The position numbers and the translations under genes were made by a program. Below the pieces are notes generated by a model. The model worked only from the letters and a program-made list of their open reading frames with translations. It searched no databases and was not told the origin of the DNA. 64,000 bases of DNA from an uncultured Candidatus Entotheonella sp. (lineage in GTDB: Bacteria > Tectomicrobia > Entotheonellia > Entotheonellales > Entotheonellaceae), in contig OX639990.1 in NCBI GenBank assembly GCA_951828535.1, forward strand, positions 483,300 through 547,299, given 5' to 3'. Of the stretch, positions 34,277 through 42,711 are shown piece by piece (within the stretch, counting starts at the first letter, position 1; the number at the start of each line of letters is the position of its first letter).

Positions 34277-35140
34277 ATGAAATGCATCCTTTTCGGTCTG
34301 TCTGCTGTCGTCGCAACCTGCCTGATGCTCGCGCTTCTACTTGCCCCAACGGGTGCCGCCGAAGACAATCCGGCTCTCCTACTTGCCGAGAAATACCACC
34401 AGGATATCGACCTTACCGCCTATTGGGTGAGCGAAAAACTGGACGGCGTGCGGGCGTATTGGGACGGCAAACGGCTGATTTCGCGCGGCGGCAACAGCTT
34501 TGCAGCGCCATCGTGGTTTACTGAAGGCTTTCCGCCGCTCGCCTTGGATGGCGAGCTGTGGGTCGGGCGCGGACGGTTTGAAGAGACGGCGTCCATCGTA
34601 TCCCGTCATGCGCCGCACGACGGCTGGAGACAGGTACGCTACGTGGTCTTTGATCTGCCCGAGCACCCCGGCACGTTTGATGAGCGGCTGCAAAGCATGG
34701 GTGCCGCCGTGGCCGCATCGGCGAGCGAATTTCTCGCCGTCGTCCCGCAGTACAGAATCGCCGACCACAAGTCACTGCTGGAACAATTGGACACCGTCAT
34801 CGCCAACGGTGGCGAAGGGCTGATGCTGCATCGCGGCGATTCCCGCTACCGCAGCGGGCGCAGCATGGACCTGTTGAAACTGAAACGATTCGATGACGCG
34901 GAAGGAATCGTCATCGCCCACAATCCCGGCCAAGGAAGACTGACCGGCATGATGGGCAGCGTCACGGTTCGGACGGAGGAGGGCGTCATCGTCAGGATTG
35001 GCAGTGGGTTCTCCGACGACGAACGTCAAGACCCGCCGCCCATTGGGGCCACCATTACCTTCAAGCATCAGGGGTTTACGGCTTCCGGCAAGCCACGCTT
35101 CGCGGTCTTCTGGCGTATTCGCGCCGACGAACCACAGTAA
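34277..35140 (+). CDS. Secreted ATP-dependent DNA ligase (LigE-like)
   Basis: This 287-residue minimal ATP-dependent DNA ligase has a signal peptide (FGLSAVVATCLMLALLLAPTGA), so it is expected in the periplasm, as known for LigE-type ligases of some Gram-negatives. The nucleotidyl-binding motif is KLDG (Lys54), followed by LALDGELWVGRG, VVFDLPEH, GGEGLMLHR and LLKLKRF, with an OB-fold C-terminus (GATITFKHQGF). ATG at 34277 lies after AAGGA and starts the signal peptide. It stands alone between minus-strand genes. It may act on incoming or extracellular DNA. Confidence 0.87.
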   Translation: MKCILFGLSAVVATCLMLALLLAPTGAAEDNPALLLAEKYHQDIDLTAYWVSEKLDGVRAYWDGKRLISRGGNSFAAPSWFTEGFPPLALDGELWVGRGRFEETASIVSRHAPHDGWRQVRYVVFDLPEHPGTFDERLQSMGAAVAASASEFLAVVPQYRIADHKSLLEQLDTVIANGGEGLMLHRGDSRYRSGRSMDLLKLKRFDDAEGIVIAHNPGQGRLTGMMGSVTVRTEEGVIVRIGSGFSDDERQDPPPIGATITFKHQGFTASGKPRFAVFWRIRADEPQ

Positions 35141-35236
35141 AGATAAGAACTCAAACCGATAGTCGATCGACCTGAAGGTTAGCACTGAATTCCGCTAAGC
35201 CTGCGGGACACGTCTTTTTCGAGCTTTATGACTCCA

Positions 35237-36844
35237 TCACTTGTCCAACCAGACGTTCCACAGAATCGGCGCCGGGAATTTCAGCACCCCCTTGACGTGC
35301 TCGCGGTAGGCCCGATAGGTGACGTTTTCGCCCAAGGGCACGTAGGGGACTTCATCCATGGCGAGCCGTTGGATGTCGGCGCTCAGGGACTGCCGCTCGG
35401 CCTCGTCCGTGGTTATTGCCCAGGCGGCGCGCAGCTCCTCCATGGCGGGGCTGCAATACCAACCGAACCAGGCGTCGTTGCAACCGCCCCGCACGCCCTG
35501 GTTGACCGCCGGCGTGAACAGGTCGGCGAAAATCCAGCCGGTGTGAAAGAGATTCCAGCCGCCTTCCTGCACCGGCTTCTTGTCGGCCCTGCGGGCCACC
35601 ACGGTGCTCCAGTCCATGGCCTGCAATTTCACGTTGAGGCCGATCTTCTTCAGCAACTGTGCGGTCACCAGCGCGGCGTAGTGGTTCGTGTCGATGTCGG
35701 TGGCGTCCATCAACACCACCGGGCGGCCGTCGTATCCCGCCTCCTGTAACAACTGCTTGGCCTTGTCGAAGTCCTGCTGCATCAGGGGGTTCGACCCGGC
35801 GTCGGAGCCGTACGGCCCGTCGCACATGAAAAAGGCCGGGCACGCCTTCCAGAAGCGCTCGGCGCCGTAGGCGGCCCGCATGTAGGCCTCCTGATCCACC
35901 ATCCACATCAGCGCCTGGCGCGCTTTCTTGTTGTCAAACGGAGGATGCAGGTGATTGGGGCGCAGCCAAGCCTGAGCGCCGAACAGGTCGGCGATCTCTA
36001 CGTTGATGCCGGGCGCGCCTTCGAGGGAGGGCACAAAGTCGGGCGGTGCGAACTCCCAGTAATCCACTTCGCCCTGCTGCAGCGCGGCGCTGGCGGTGGC
36101 GGCGTCGGGAAGATACAGCCACTCAACGCGCTCGACGTATGCCCGTTTGCCGCCGGCGGCGAAACTCGACGGCTCGTCCCGGGGCACGTAGGCGTCGTTG
36201 CGGCGGTACACCACCTTGTGGCCAGGGCGCCATTCATCCACTACAAAGATGAACGGGCCGGAGCCGGTGGTATCCCGGATCTGCTCGTCCGGCGGTGTGG
36301 CGGCAACCCGCGCCGGCATGATGAACGGCACGTTGCTGCTCGGCTTGGCCAGGGCGTCCAGTACCAGGCCGAAGGGCTCCGTCAGCGTCAGGCGGAAGGT
36401 CTTGGTGTCGAGCGCTTCGAGGCGGTCGGTAAACGCCATGAGCAGTTGTCCCTGACCGTCTTTCCGGCCCCAGCGTTGCAACGAGGCGACGACGTCTTCG
36501 GACGTGACCGGCTGGCCGTCGTGCCACAGGAGGCCGTCGCGCAGCGTGAAGGTGTACTGCAGGGCGTCGTCGCTCACCTCCCAAGTATCCACCATCTGCG
36601 GGCGGATGTTCAGGTTCTCGTCCAAGGCGAACAGCACGTCGTAGATCATGTAACCGTGGTTGCGGGAGATGTAGGCGGTGGTCCAGATGGGATCGATGAT
36701 CTTCAGGTCGGCGTGCGGAATGAATTTGAGCGTGCCGCCCGGTTTGGGGTCGTCAGCCAAGGCTCCGGGGAGCGGGCCGGCACAGAAGCAGGCGAGTAAG
36801 GTAACGGTGAGGACAGCGTGCCAATGGCTGCGGATTCGTTTCAA
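35237..36844 (-). CDS. ABC transporter substrate-binding protein, family 5 (peptide/opine/nickel type)
   Basis: This 535-residue periplasmic binding protein begins with a signal peptide (VLTVTLLACFCAGPLPGALA). The mature part has family-5 features: PGGTLKFIPHADLKIIDPIW, YTFTLRDGLLWHDGQPVTSEDVV, GSGPFIF and the C-terminal LKKIGLNVKLQAMDW. TTG at 36844 is chosen because AAAGGAAA lies six bases upstream and the signal peptide follows; the longer frame to 37237 runs antisense to the DinB gene. No permease or ATPase is adjacent, so it is an orphan here. Confidence 0.86.
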   Translation of the reverse strand: MKRIRSHWHAVLTVTLLACFCAGPLPGALADDPKPGGTLKFIPHADLKIIDPIWTTAYISRNHGYMIYDVLFALDENLNIRPQMVDTWEVSDDALQYTFTLRDGLLWHDGQPVTSEDVVASLQRWGRKDGQGQLLMAFTDRLEALDTKTFRLTLTEPFGLVLDALAKPSSNVPFIMPARVAATPPDEQIRDTTGSGPFIFVVDEWRPGHKVVYRRNDAYVPRDEPSSFAAGGKRAYVERVEWLYLPDAATASAALQQGEVDYWEFAPPDFVPSLEGAPGINVEIADLFGAQAWLRPNHLHPPFDNKKARQALMWMVDQEAYMRAAYGAERFWKACPAFFMCDGPYGSDAGSNPLMQQDFDKAKQLLQEAGYDGRPVVLMDATDIDTNHYAALVTAQLLKKIGLNVKLQAMDWSTVVARRADKKPVQEGGWNLFHTGWIFADLFTPAVNQGVRGGCNDAWFGWYCSPAMEELRAAWAITTDEAERQSLSADIQRLAMDEVPYVPLGENVTYRAYREHVKGVLKFPAPILWNVWLDK

Positions 36845-36903
36845 TGCGGATTTCCTTTCTTCGTGCGGCGCCGGTGCCCGGCGCATGTTACGGTCGTTCG
36901 GCC

Positions 36904-37434
36904 TTACCGCGGATACCAGCCCATGCCGTCGAACAGGCCGCGGATGTAGGAAATCTGCCCGCCGTGGGAAATGTTGTCCCACGTCATCTGCCCCAGGGCC
37001 TGGGCGACGCTGCGCGGCTCGGGCATCGGCGGGATGACGCGGCGGACTGCCAGCTCGGCCTCGCTGAGGCCGGAAATGCGGGCACGCGCCGCTTCCTTCG
37101 CCGCCTCGTAATACCCCACCTGGACGTCTCTGCCCGGCGGCACCCAAGCGGCAACCTTGTCGGCGCTCCAGCCGGCGCCGCGTTCCTCCGGCTCGTCGCT
37201 CATGCCGTACTTCTCGCACCAGCCGTCGCGCAGCCACAGCGGCACCTCCGAGCCAACCCGCTCATGGACGAACGAATCGACCACCCGGTTCATGTGCCAC
37301 AGGGTCCAGGCGATGGAGTTGCATTGCGGCTGCGGTTGGCGCGCCAGTGCCGCGTCATCGAGGTCCGCCAGGGTGGCATCCACCATACGCCAGTTCCACT
37401 CCAGGGCGGCCAGTATTCCGTCTGCCGAAGACAT
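36904..37434 (-). CDS. DinB-like domain protein
   Basis: This 176-residue DinB/YfiT-like four-helix protein resembles the one at 5463-5984 (shared IAWTLWHMNRVVDSFV pattern, WLRDGWCEKYGM against WLSEGWHDKFGM, and HGGQISYIRGLFDG). The metal-site histidines in the WH motif and the SHGG motif are present. The paralogs share layout over the whole length, suggesting a lineage-specific family. It lies 59 bp upstream of the binding-protein start and 26 bp after the PqiA-like gene. Function unknown. Confidence 0.8.
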   Translation of the reverse strand: MSSADGILAALEWNWRMVDATLADLDDAALARQPQPQCNSIAWTLWHMNRVVDSFVHERVGSEVPLWLRDGWCEKYGMSDEPEERGAGWSADKVAAWVPPGRDVQVGYYEAAKEAARARISGLSEAELAVRRVIPPMPEPRSVAQALGQMTWDNISHGGQISYIRGLFDGMGWYPR

Positions 37435-37460
37435 GATGGTCTCCTCTCATCAAAAATTGC

Positions 37461-37964
37461 TCAGGCGCCGCCGGCCTGCGGTTCCTGCGGTTCCTCAACA
37501 CGCATGATCTGCACGGAAAGCAGCGAGATCAGACAGTAGGCGGTGAAATAATAGAATCCTTCGTGCAATTCGGCATCGAGCGCGTCCGTGGCCTTGGCTG
37601 AGAGATAGGCGATGTAGACGCCCACCACGAACACGTCGGCCATGGCCCACTTGCTGATACCGCGTACGAAGGCGAAGATGCGGTAGCGCAGCGGCACGGT
37701 CGGCTTGAGCATCCCCACCACGCCCAACAACACGGCTTTGATGAAGGGCACCAGCACGCTGAAAAAGAGGATCATCCCGGCGACCAAGTCGTTGCCCGAT
37801 TCATGCAGGTCCTTGGCCGTTTGCAGGATGCTGCGGGTTTCCGCAAACACCTGCCGGCCCATCATGTTGGCGCTCAGGGTGATGATCGGCTGGATGAGGC
37901 CCGGCACCACGACCACGAGCGAGATCACGACGAGAACGACGGCGATGATGTTTCTGCGCGTCAT
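37461..37964 (-). CDS. Paraquat-inducible protein A-like membrane protein
   Basis: This 167-residue protein has about four transmembrane segments (IIAVVLVVISLVVVVPGLIQP, LVAGMILFFSVLVPFIKAVL, the KWAMADVFVVGVYIAYLSA span, and FYYFTAYCLISLLSV). The W-A-M-A-D-V-F-V-V pattern and the late Y-F-x-x-Y-C-L-I-S-L match one half of PqiA. PqiA proteins assist lipid trafficking between membranes with PqiB and PqiC; no such partners are here. It is about half the size of E. coli PqiA, which has two such units. Confidence 0.72.
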   Translation of the reverse strand: MTRRNIIAVVLVVISLVVVVPGLIQPIITLSANMMGRQVFAETRSILQTAKDLHESGNDLVAGMILFFSVLVPFIKAVLLGVVGMLKPTVPLRYRIFAFVRGISKWAMADVFVVGVYIAYLSAKATDALDAELHEGFYYFTAYCLISLLSVQIMRVEEPQEPQAGGA

Positions 37965-38012
37965 GGCGGAAGCTCCCTGCTATCGGTTGCGCCGGTGCCT
38001 GGCACGCAGCGT

Positions 38013-38879
38013 TTAGTCAAGGACGTTGCGGAAGGCGCGAATGGCATCCATGTGTTCCTTCGGCGTCTTAAAGCCGGCCCGCATGGTGTCGATGGCCACG
38101 TGGGTGGCGCCGAGACCCCGCCATGCCTCGATGCGCTGGCGCCAGACGTCCTGGCTGAGGTCCAGGATGCTGATCCACGGATCGATGCCGAAGCTCTGCG
38201 GGTCGCGGCCGGCGTCGCTCAGGTAACCCTTCAGGCGCTCAACGTGCCCGCGCATCTCGTCATCCGGCAGACGCCCGGCCGGCATCCAGCCGTCGCCCAA
38301 GCGGGCGGCGCGTTTCAGAACCGGCTCGGCAATGCCGCCAAACCAGATCGGGATGGGCCGTTGGACGGGCAGGGGAAGGATGCCGGCGTTATCGATGTTG
38401 TGATCGTCGGTCTGGTGCGTCACCAACGGCTGCGTCCACAGCTTGCGCAGCACCTCGATCTGCTCCTCGGCCTGCCGCCCCCGGCTGCGGAAGTTTTTGC
38501 CGAGCGCGTCATACTCGACGTAGTTCCAGCCGATGCCGATGCCAAGCCGCAGCCGCCCGCCGCTCAACACGTCGACGGCCGCTGTCTGCTTGGCCACCAA
38601 AGCGGTCTGGCGCTGCGGCAGGATGAGAATGCCGGTGACGAGCTCCAGCTTCGCGGTCACTGCGGCCAGGAAGCCGAACAACACCATGGGTTCGTGGAAC
38701 GGGTCGGCGTCGGTGTAGGGACCCGTGAGCCGGGGCTGGCGGTCCGGGTGGGCGCCGAGAACGTGGTCGTAGACGAGCAGATAGTCGTACCCCAGTCCCT
38801 CGGCGGCTTGGGCATAGTCCTTGATGGCCTGCGGGTCGTTGCCGTACTCCGTTTGCGGGAATACCACGCCGTATTTCAT
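38013..38879 (-). CDS. LLM-class F420-dependent oxidoreductase
   Basis: This 288-residue luciferase-like TIM barrel shows YAQAAEGLGYDYLLVYDHVLG, LELVTGILILPQRQTALVAKQ, DVLSGGRLRLGIGIGWNYVEYDALG and the late ATHVAIDTMRAG. It matches the TIGR03619-type F420-linked subgroup. The ATG at 38879 starts the conserved YGVVFPQTE strand and lies behind AGGAGAAAG. It is the third member in the window, with no obvious partner gene. Confidence 0.84.
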   Translation of the reverse strand: MKYGVVFPQTEYGNDPQAIKDYAQAAEGLGYDYLLVYDHVLGAHPDRQPRLTGPYTDADPFHEPMVLFGFLAAVTAKLELVTGILILPQRQTALVAKQTAAVDVLSGGRLRLGIGIGWNYVEYDALGKNFRSRGRQAEEQIEVLRKLWTQPLVTHQTDDHNIDNAGILPLPVQRPIPIWFGGIAEPVLKRAARLGDGWMPAGRLPDDEMRGHVERLKGYLSDAGRDPQSFGIDPWISILDLSQDVWRQRIEAWRGLGATHVAIDTMRAGFKTPKEHMDAIRAFRNVLD

Positions 38880-39122
38880 GCCTTGCTTTCTCCTTGAAGC
38901 GATGAGGTCGTCACGGTGCCAGCGCGGGCGAAGCGGCGGGCCCCGAAGGCCGTGCGGGACGTTAGGGGGTGGAACGCCGCCAAGATAGAGGAGAAGCGGC
39001 GACGGGTCAACCGGAGGCGGGCCGCTGTGCTATCCTACGCCCCACCTGCGGCGTTCGCCGCCACGGCAGGAAAGAGGATGGCCGCACCGCCTGACCAGTC
39101 GGTTTTTCAGAGGAGAAACACC

Positions 39123-39515
39123 ATGGCCGAGAGTGACCTGTACCGTAAGGGCATCGCGCTGCGCAGCGAACTGATGGGCGAGGCGTTCACCGCCAGCATG
39201 AACAGCACCACCTACAGCGACCCGATCATGCAGAAATTCCGCGATGTCGCAGCCGAGACGGTCTTCGGCGCCCTGTGGACCCGCCCGGGTCTGGATGTGA
39301 AAACGCGCGCGCTGGTATGCGTCGTCTCCGACGTCGCTACCGGGCGCGATCCGGAGTTGGCGCTGCACCTGCGCATGGCGCTTCGACAGGGCTGGACCGA
39401 GGACGAACTGGTCGAGGTGCTGATTCACATGTCCGGTTACGTCGGCCTGCCGCTGGTCCGCGAATCGCTGCTGACGGCCAGCAAGGTGTTCAAGGACGTT
39501 CGCGACGCCAGCTGA
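39123..39515 (+). CDS. Carboxymuconolactone decarboxylase-family protein
   Basis: This 130-residue helical protein has the CMD/AhpD-like pattern: RDVAAETVFGALWTRPGLDV, TRALVCVVSDVATGRDPELA, HLRMALRQGWTEDELVEVLI and HMSGYVGLPLV. It lacks the C-x-x-C of AhpD, so a peroxidase role is unlikely; it is closer to the 4-carboxymuconolactone decarboxylase branch, whose substrates vary. ATG at 39123 follows GAGGAGAAA. It is convergent with the Gfo/Idh/MocA gene, 5 bp apart. Confidence 0.84.
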   Translation: MAESDLYRKGIALRSELMGEAFTASMNSTTYSDPIMQKFRDVAAETVFGALWTRPGLDVKTRALVCVVSDVATGRDPELALHLRMALRQGWTEDELVEVLIHMSGYVGLPLVRESLLTASKVFKDVRDAS

Positions 39516-39520
39516 TCCTT

Positions 39521-40594
39521 CTACAACATGACCGTTTGTCCGCTGCGGGCCGACTCGCGAATGGCGTCGAGCACCCGCTGGCAGCGCAGGCCGTCTGCGA
39601 AGTTCGGGTTCGGTGAGCAGCCTTCGCGAATGCCGCGCTGAAACTCGCGCAGTAAACGCCGCGAGGAGCCGATCCGCCAGTCGGGCCCGTCGAACGGGGC
39701 AATGTCCGCCGGGCGCTGAAGCAGTTGTAGATCGTCGCTGCCGGCGGGCGCGCCGCACACCTCGCCGTCAAACATCATGGTTTCCCGACACGCCGTCACC
39801 AGCATGCCGTCGGAGCCCGCCAGGGTAGCGCGCATGCCCTGTCCGAAAGCCGCCGCCCACGACTGCGTCAGCACCACCACGCCGCCCTGCGCCATGCCGA
39901 ACGTCGCGGTGAAAAAATCGTCCGCGTCGGCCTGCGCTGGCGTGCCGGAGGCGGGGCCGCGCCGCTGCGGCACGAACGTCTCGGTGCGCGCGCTGACGCT
40001 GCGAATGTCCCCCAGCCACTGATGCAGGGCGTCGATGTAGTGGGAGCCGTGCTCGTTCAGCACGCCGCCGCCCATGGACGCTTGGCTGCGCCAATTCAAC
40101 TCCCGTTCCGCCAGCGGCGGCGCCCAGTACAACTCCACCATGCCGTGGTGCAGGCGGCCTACGTAGCCATCCGCGAGGAGCCGTTGCACATGCAGGCGCT
40201 GCGGCGTGAAGCGAAATTCAAAGTTGATCATCGCCGTGACGCCGGCGGATTCGGCCGCCGCCGCCATCGCCCCGGCCTCCCGGGCGTGCAATGCCATGGG
40301 CTTTTCGCACAGCACGTGCTTGCCGGCCGCCAAGGCTTCCAGGCAGATATCGCGGTGCGTCGGCGTCGGGGTGACGATTGTTACGGCGTCGATGTCAGGA
40401 CGGTTGATGAGGGCCGAAGCGTCGCTGGTGGCGAACGGAATGCCCAATTCGGCGGCCTGTTTCTCGGCGCGCTCGGCGTTGCGGCTCCACAGCGCCGCGA
40501 CGTGCCAGCCCTCGGCGCGCAGGGCCGGCACCGAGATGCGCGTACCCCAGCCGGTGCCCAGCACGCCGATGCGCAGGCCGTGTTGCTCCGTCAT
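39521..40594 (-). CDS. Gfo/Idh/MocA-family oxidoreductase
   Basis: This 357-residue NAD(P)-dependent sugar or polyol dehydrogenase-like protein has the Rossmann motif GVLGTGWGTR near residue 10, VTPTPTHRDICLEAL and the EKPMALHAREA block (catalytic lysine region). In the second domain ELNWRSQASMGGGVLNEHGSHYID carries the usual histidine-containing helix. The family oxidises sugar hydroxyls. ATG at 40594 follows GAGGA. It begins 26 bp after the RraA-like gene's stop on the same strand, so the two may act on related acids. Confidence 0.86.
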   Translation of the reverse strand: MTEQHGLRIGVLGTGWGTRISVPALRAEGWHVAALWSRNAERAEKQAAELGIPFATSDASALINRPDIDAVTIVTPTPTHRDICLEALAAGKHVLCEKPMALHAREAGAMAAAAESAGVTAMINFEFRFTPQRLHVQRLLADGYVGRLHHGMVELYWAPPLAERELNWRSQASMGGGVLNEHGSHYIDALHQWLGDIRSVSARTETFVPQRRGPASGTPAQADADDFFTATFGMAQGGVVVLTQSWAAAFGQGMRATLAGSDGMLVTACRETMMFDGEVCGAPAGSDDLQLLQRPADIAPFDGPDWRIGSSRRLLREFQRGIREGCSPNPNFADGLRCQRVLDAIRESARSGQTVML

Positions 40595-40620
40595 CTGCAA
40601 GTCCTCTGTGGTGCGCCGGC

Positions 40621-41352
40621 CTACTCGTCTTCTTCGCTGTACGAATGCCCGGCAAACGCGGCTTTGACCTGCGCCGCATTTTTGGCTTTGCGCAGCGCCG
40701 TGATACGCACGTCCTCGTCCTTGAGCAGCGCCTTGACGTTTTTCAGCACCGGCTCGATTTTATCGGCAGGAAACTTGCACGCGCCGTTTTCGTCCATGTG
40801 CACCATCTCGCCCGGCGACACGTCCATGCCGCCGATGTTCACCGGCACGTTGACCGCATGCACCGCCATGTCCCCGTGGCCCGCCGAGGCGCCGCTCAGC
40901 AGGTACTGGAACTTCATCGCGCGGATGGCATCAATGTCGCGCGACGGGCCGTTGGACAGCATGCCCACACAACCGACCGACTGCATCGCCGTGACCATAA
41001 TCTCGCCCGCCAGACCTACCTTGCCGGCGATCTCGGGCGGGTACTTCTGCTGCAGAACGAGGATGGTCGGCTTCGGGGAGGCGCCCAGGGCGTCGATAAC
41101 GTCGAGGAACGACAGGCGGGAGAAGTTGGGATCGGGCATGCCGTAAATGCAGGTGACCGCGTAGCCTACCTTGGCGCCGAGCTCGGGATACATGCAGCGG
41201 ATGGAGTCGTCGGTATACCAGTTCTCGGTCCACGGATTGTAGAGGCCGAGGCAGAGGTCGTTCTTCGGATACGTCGCCACCACATTGGTGATGGAGGGTG
41301 TATCGATCTTGCTCAGTTCGGTCAGCATCTTCTGTGTGGTCATCTTCGCCAT
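40621..41352 (-). CDS. RraA-like protein (dimethylmenaquinone methyltransferase/aldolase fold)
   Basis: This 243-residue RraA-fold protein resembles 4-hydroxy-4-methyl-2-oxoglutarate aldolases. Typical features are the early DTPSITNVV, AGEIMVTAMQSVGCVGMLSN and GPSRDIDAI (arginine and aspartate of the active site), then MDVSPGEMVHMDENGACKFP. In RraA itself this fold inhibits RNase E, but the long sequence here favours the aldolase-like branch. ATG at 41352 lies behind AGGAGAG. It precedes the Gfo/Idh/MocA gene. Confidence 0.82.
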   Translation of the reverse strand: MAKMTTQKMLTELSKIDTPSITNVVATYPKNDLCLGLYNPWTENWYTDDSIRCMYPELGAKVGYAVTCIYGMPDPNFSRLSFLDVIDALGASPKPTILVLQQKYPPEIAGKVGLAGEIMVTAMQSVGCVGMLSNGPSRDIDAIRAMKFQYLLSGASAGHGDMAVHAVNVPVNIGGMDVSPGEMVHMDENGACKFPADKIEPVLKNVKALLKDEDVRITALRKAKNAAQVKAAFAGHSYSEEDE

Positions 41353-41470
41353 GGGTCAGCTCTCCTAGATGGAAGGAACGAACGATTGAAGGGCCACAGT
41401 ATACCGCATACCGCGACTGCGTTTTGATCCGGGGCTGGGAGGGCAGGGACAATCCCTGTGGCGTTCGCTG

Positions 41471-41498
41471 TTGACTTGAAAATGAGAGTGACTATCAT
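41471..41498 (+). promoter_or_regulatory. Promoter with an overlapping Fur-like operator upstream of imelysin
   Basis: TTGACT (41471-41476) and TATCAT (41493-41498) are spaced 16 bp apart, fitting sigma-70. The sequence TGAGAGT-G-ACTATCA at 41483-41497 is a 7-1-7 inverted repeat with a single mismatch, close to the Fur consensus TGATAAT-N-ATTATCA, and covers the spacer and -10. Iron-bound Fur would block the promoter. This suits the downstream imelysin gene, whose family is often iron-regulated. Confidence 0.72.
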
Positions 41499-41549
41499 TA
41501 TTGGAAATACGACCCACCGTCCCAACCCGGTCCGGAGGAGAATCTAACG

Positions 41550-42698
41550 ATGCGAACACGTTCCCTGGCTTTCGTCTCTTGTTTGCTGTTCTTGCTGGCC
41601 GGCCTGGCGTCCAGTCCGCCGGCGGAAGGCGCCGACCTCGCCACCGTGCAGCAAGTGGTGGCGCATTACGCCGACATCGTGCACGCCGGCTACGAGGATT
41701 CTTATCGGCGGGCCGTCGCCTTGCAGAACGCCTTGCAGACGCTCACCGACCGGCCGAGCGCCGCCTCACTGGAGGCCGCCAAGAACGCCTGGAAGCGGGC
41801 GCGCATCCCGTATGGCCAGACCGAAGCGTTCAGATTCTACGGTGGGCCCATCGACGACGCCGACGGGCCGGAGGGCCAGCTTAACGCTTGGCCGATGGAC
41901 GAGAGCTACGTCGACTACGTCCAGGGCAACCCATGCGCCGGCATCATCAACGATCCTGACGCGCCGATTACTCGGGGACACCTTCTGGCGCTCAACGAGC
42001 AGGGCGGCGAAGAAAACGTCAGCCTCGGCTACCACGCCATCGAATTTCTGCTGTGGGGGCAGGACCTGAGCGCCGATGGACCCGGCGCCCGTCCGGTTTC
42101 CGACTATGTGGAAGCGCCGCGCCGGGTGCAGTACCTGCATACCGCGGCGTCGCAATTGGTGGATGATCTGCAGTCTCTCGTTGAAGAATGGGCGCCGCGT
42201 CAAAACGGTAATTACCGCGCGACATTTCTGGCCCAGGAGCCGCATGAAGCCCTGCGCCAGATACTGGTCGGCATCGGCACCTTGAGCCGCAGCGAGCTGG
42301 CAGGGGAGCGCATGGCGGTGGCCCTGGCATCGCGTGATCAGGAAGACGAGCATTCCTGCTTCAGCGACAATACCCACGTCGATATCGTCCGCAACGCCCA
42401 GGGCATTCAGAACGTCGTCAAGGGCCGTTACGTGCGCAGCAACGGCACGGTGCTAAGCGGGCCGGGCATCCTGGCGCTGCTGAAAGACGGCCGCAAAGCC
42501 GAACTACACCGCCAGATGCGCAACGCCACGGCTGCGGTGCACACCATCCAGCCGCCGTTCGACCGCGAGATCGTAACGCCGATCGGCCGTCAACGGGTGC
42601 AGGCGGCCATCCACGCCCTGCGGGCTCAGGCTGAAACGATCGTCAACGCCGCCGCGGCTCTCGGCATTGCGAACCTGCAGGTTGAGTTGCCCGACTGA
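41550..42698 (+). CDS. Imelysin-family (IrpA/ICMP-like) periplasmic protein
   Basis: This 382-residue protein has a signal peptide (SLAFVSCLLFLLAGLASS) and a two-bundle imelysin fold. The signature GYHAIEF lies at 160-166 (the G-x-H-x-x-E motif of imelysins), followed by LLWGQDLS. YGGPIDDADGPEGQLNAWP and PCAGIINDPDAPITRGHLL are further family blocks. It is proposed to take part in iron uptake or heme handling; its precise ligand is unknown. The start ATG follows GGAGGAG. A di-heme oxidoreductase begins 14 bp downstream, and the Fur-like box upstream supports iron control of both. Confidence 0.9.
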   Translation: MRTRSLAFVSCLLFLLAGLASSPPAEGADLATVQQVVAHYADIVHAGYEDSYRRAVALQNALQTLTDRPSAASLEAAKNAWKRARIPYGQTEAFRFYGGPIDDADGPEGQLNAWPMDESYVDYVQGNPCAGIINDPDAPITRGHLLALNEQGGEENVSLGYHAIEFLLWGQDLSADGPGARPVSDYVEAPRRVQYLHTAASQLVDDLQSLVEEWAPRQNGNYRATFLAQEPHEALRQILVGIGTLSRSELAGERMAVALASRDQEDEHSCFSDNTHVDIVRNAQGIQNVVKGRYVRSNGTVLSGPGILALLKDGRKAELHRQMRNATAAVHTIQPPFDREIVTPIGRQRVQAAIHALRAQAETIVNAAAALGIANLQVELPD

Positions 42699-42711
42699 CG
42701 GGAACTTCCTT

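Noticed and set aside
36844-37237. N-terminal extension of the family-5 binding protein to 666 residues
   Set aside because: The extension is antisense to the DinB-like gene. A TTG start with ribosome site and signal peptide lies at 36844.
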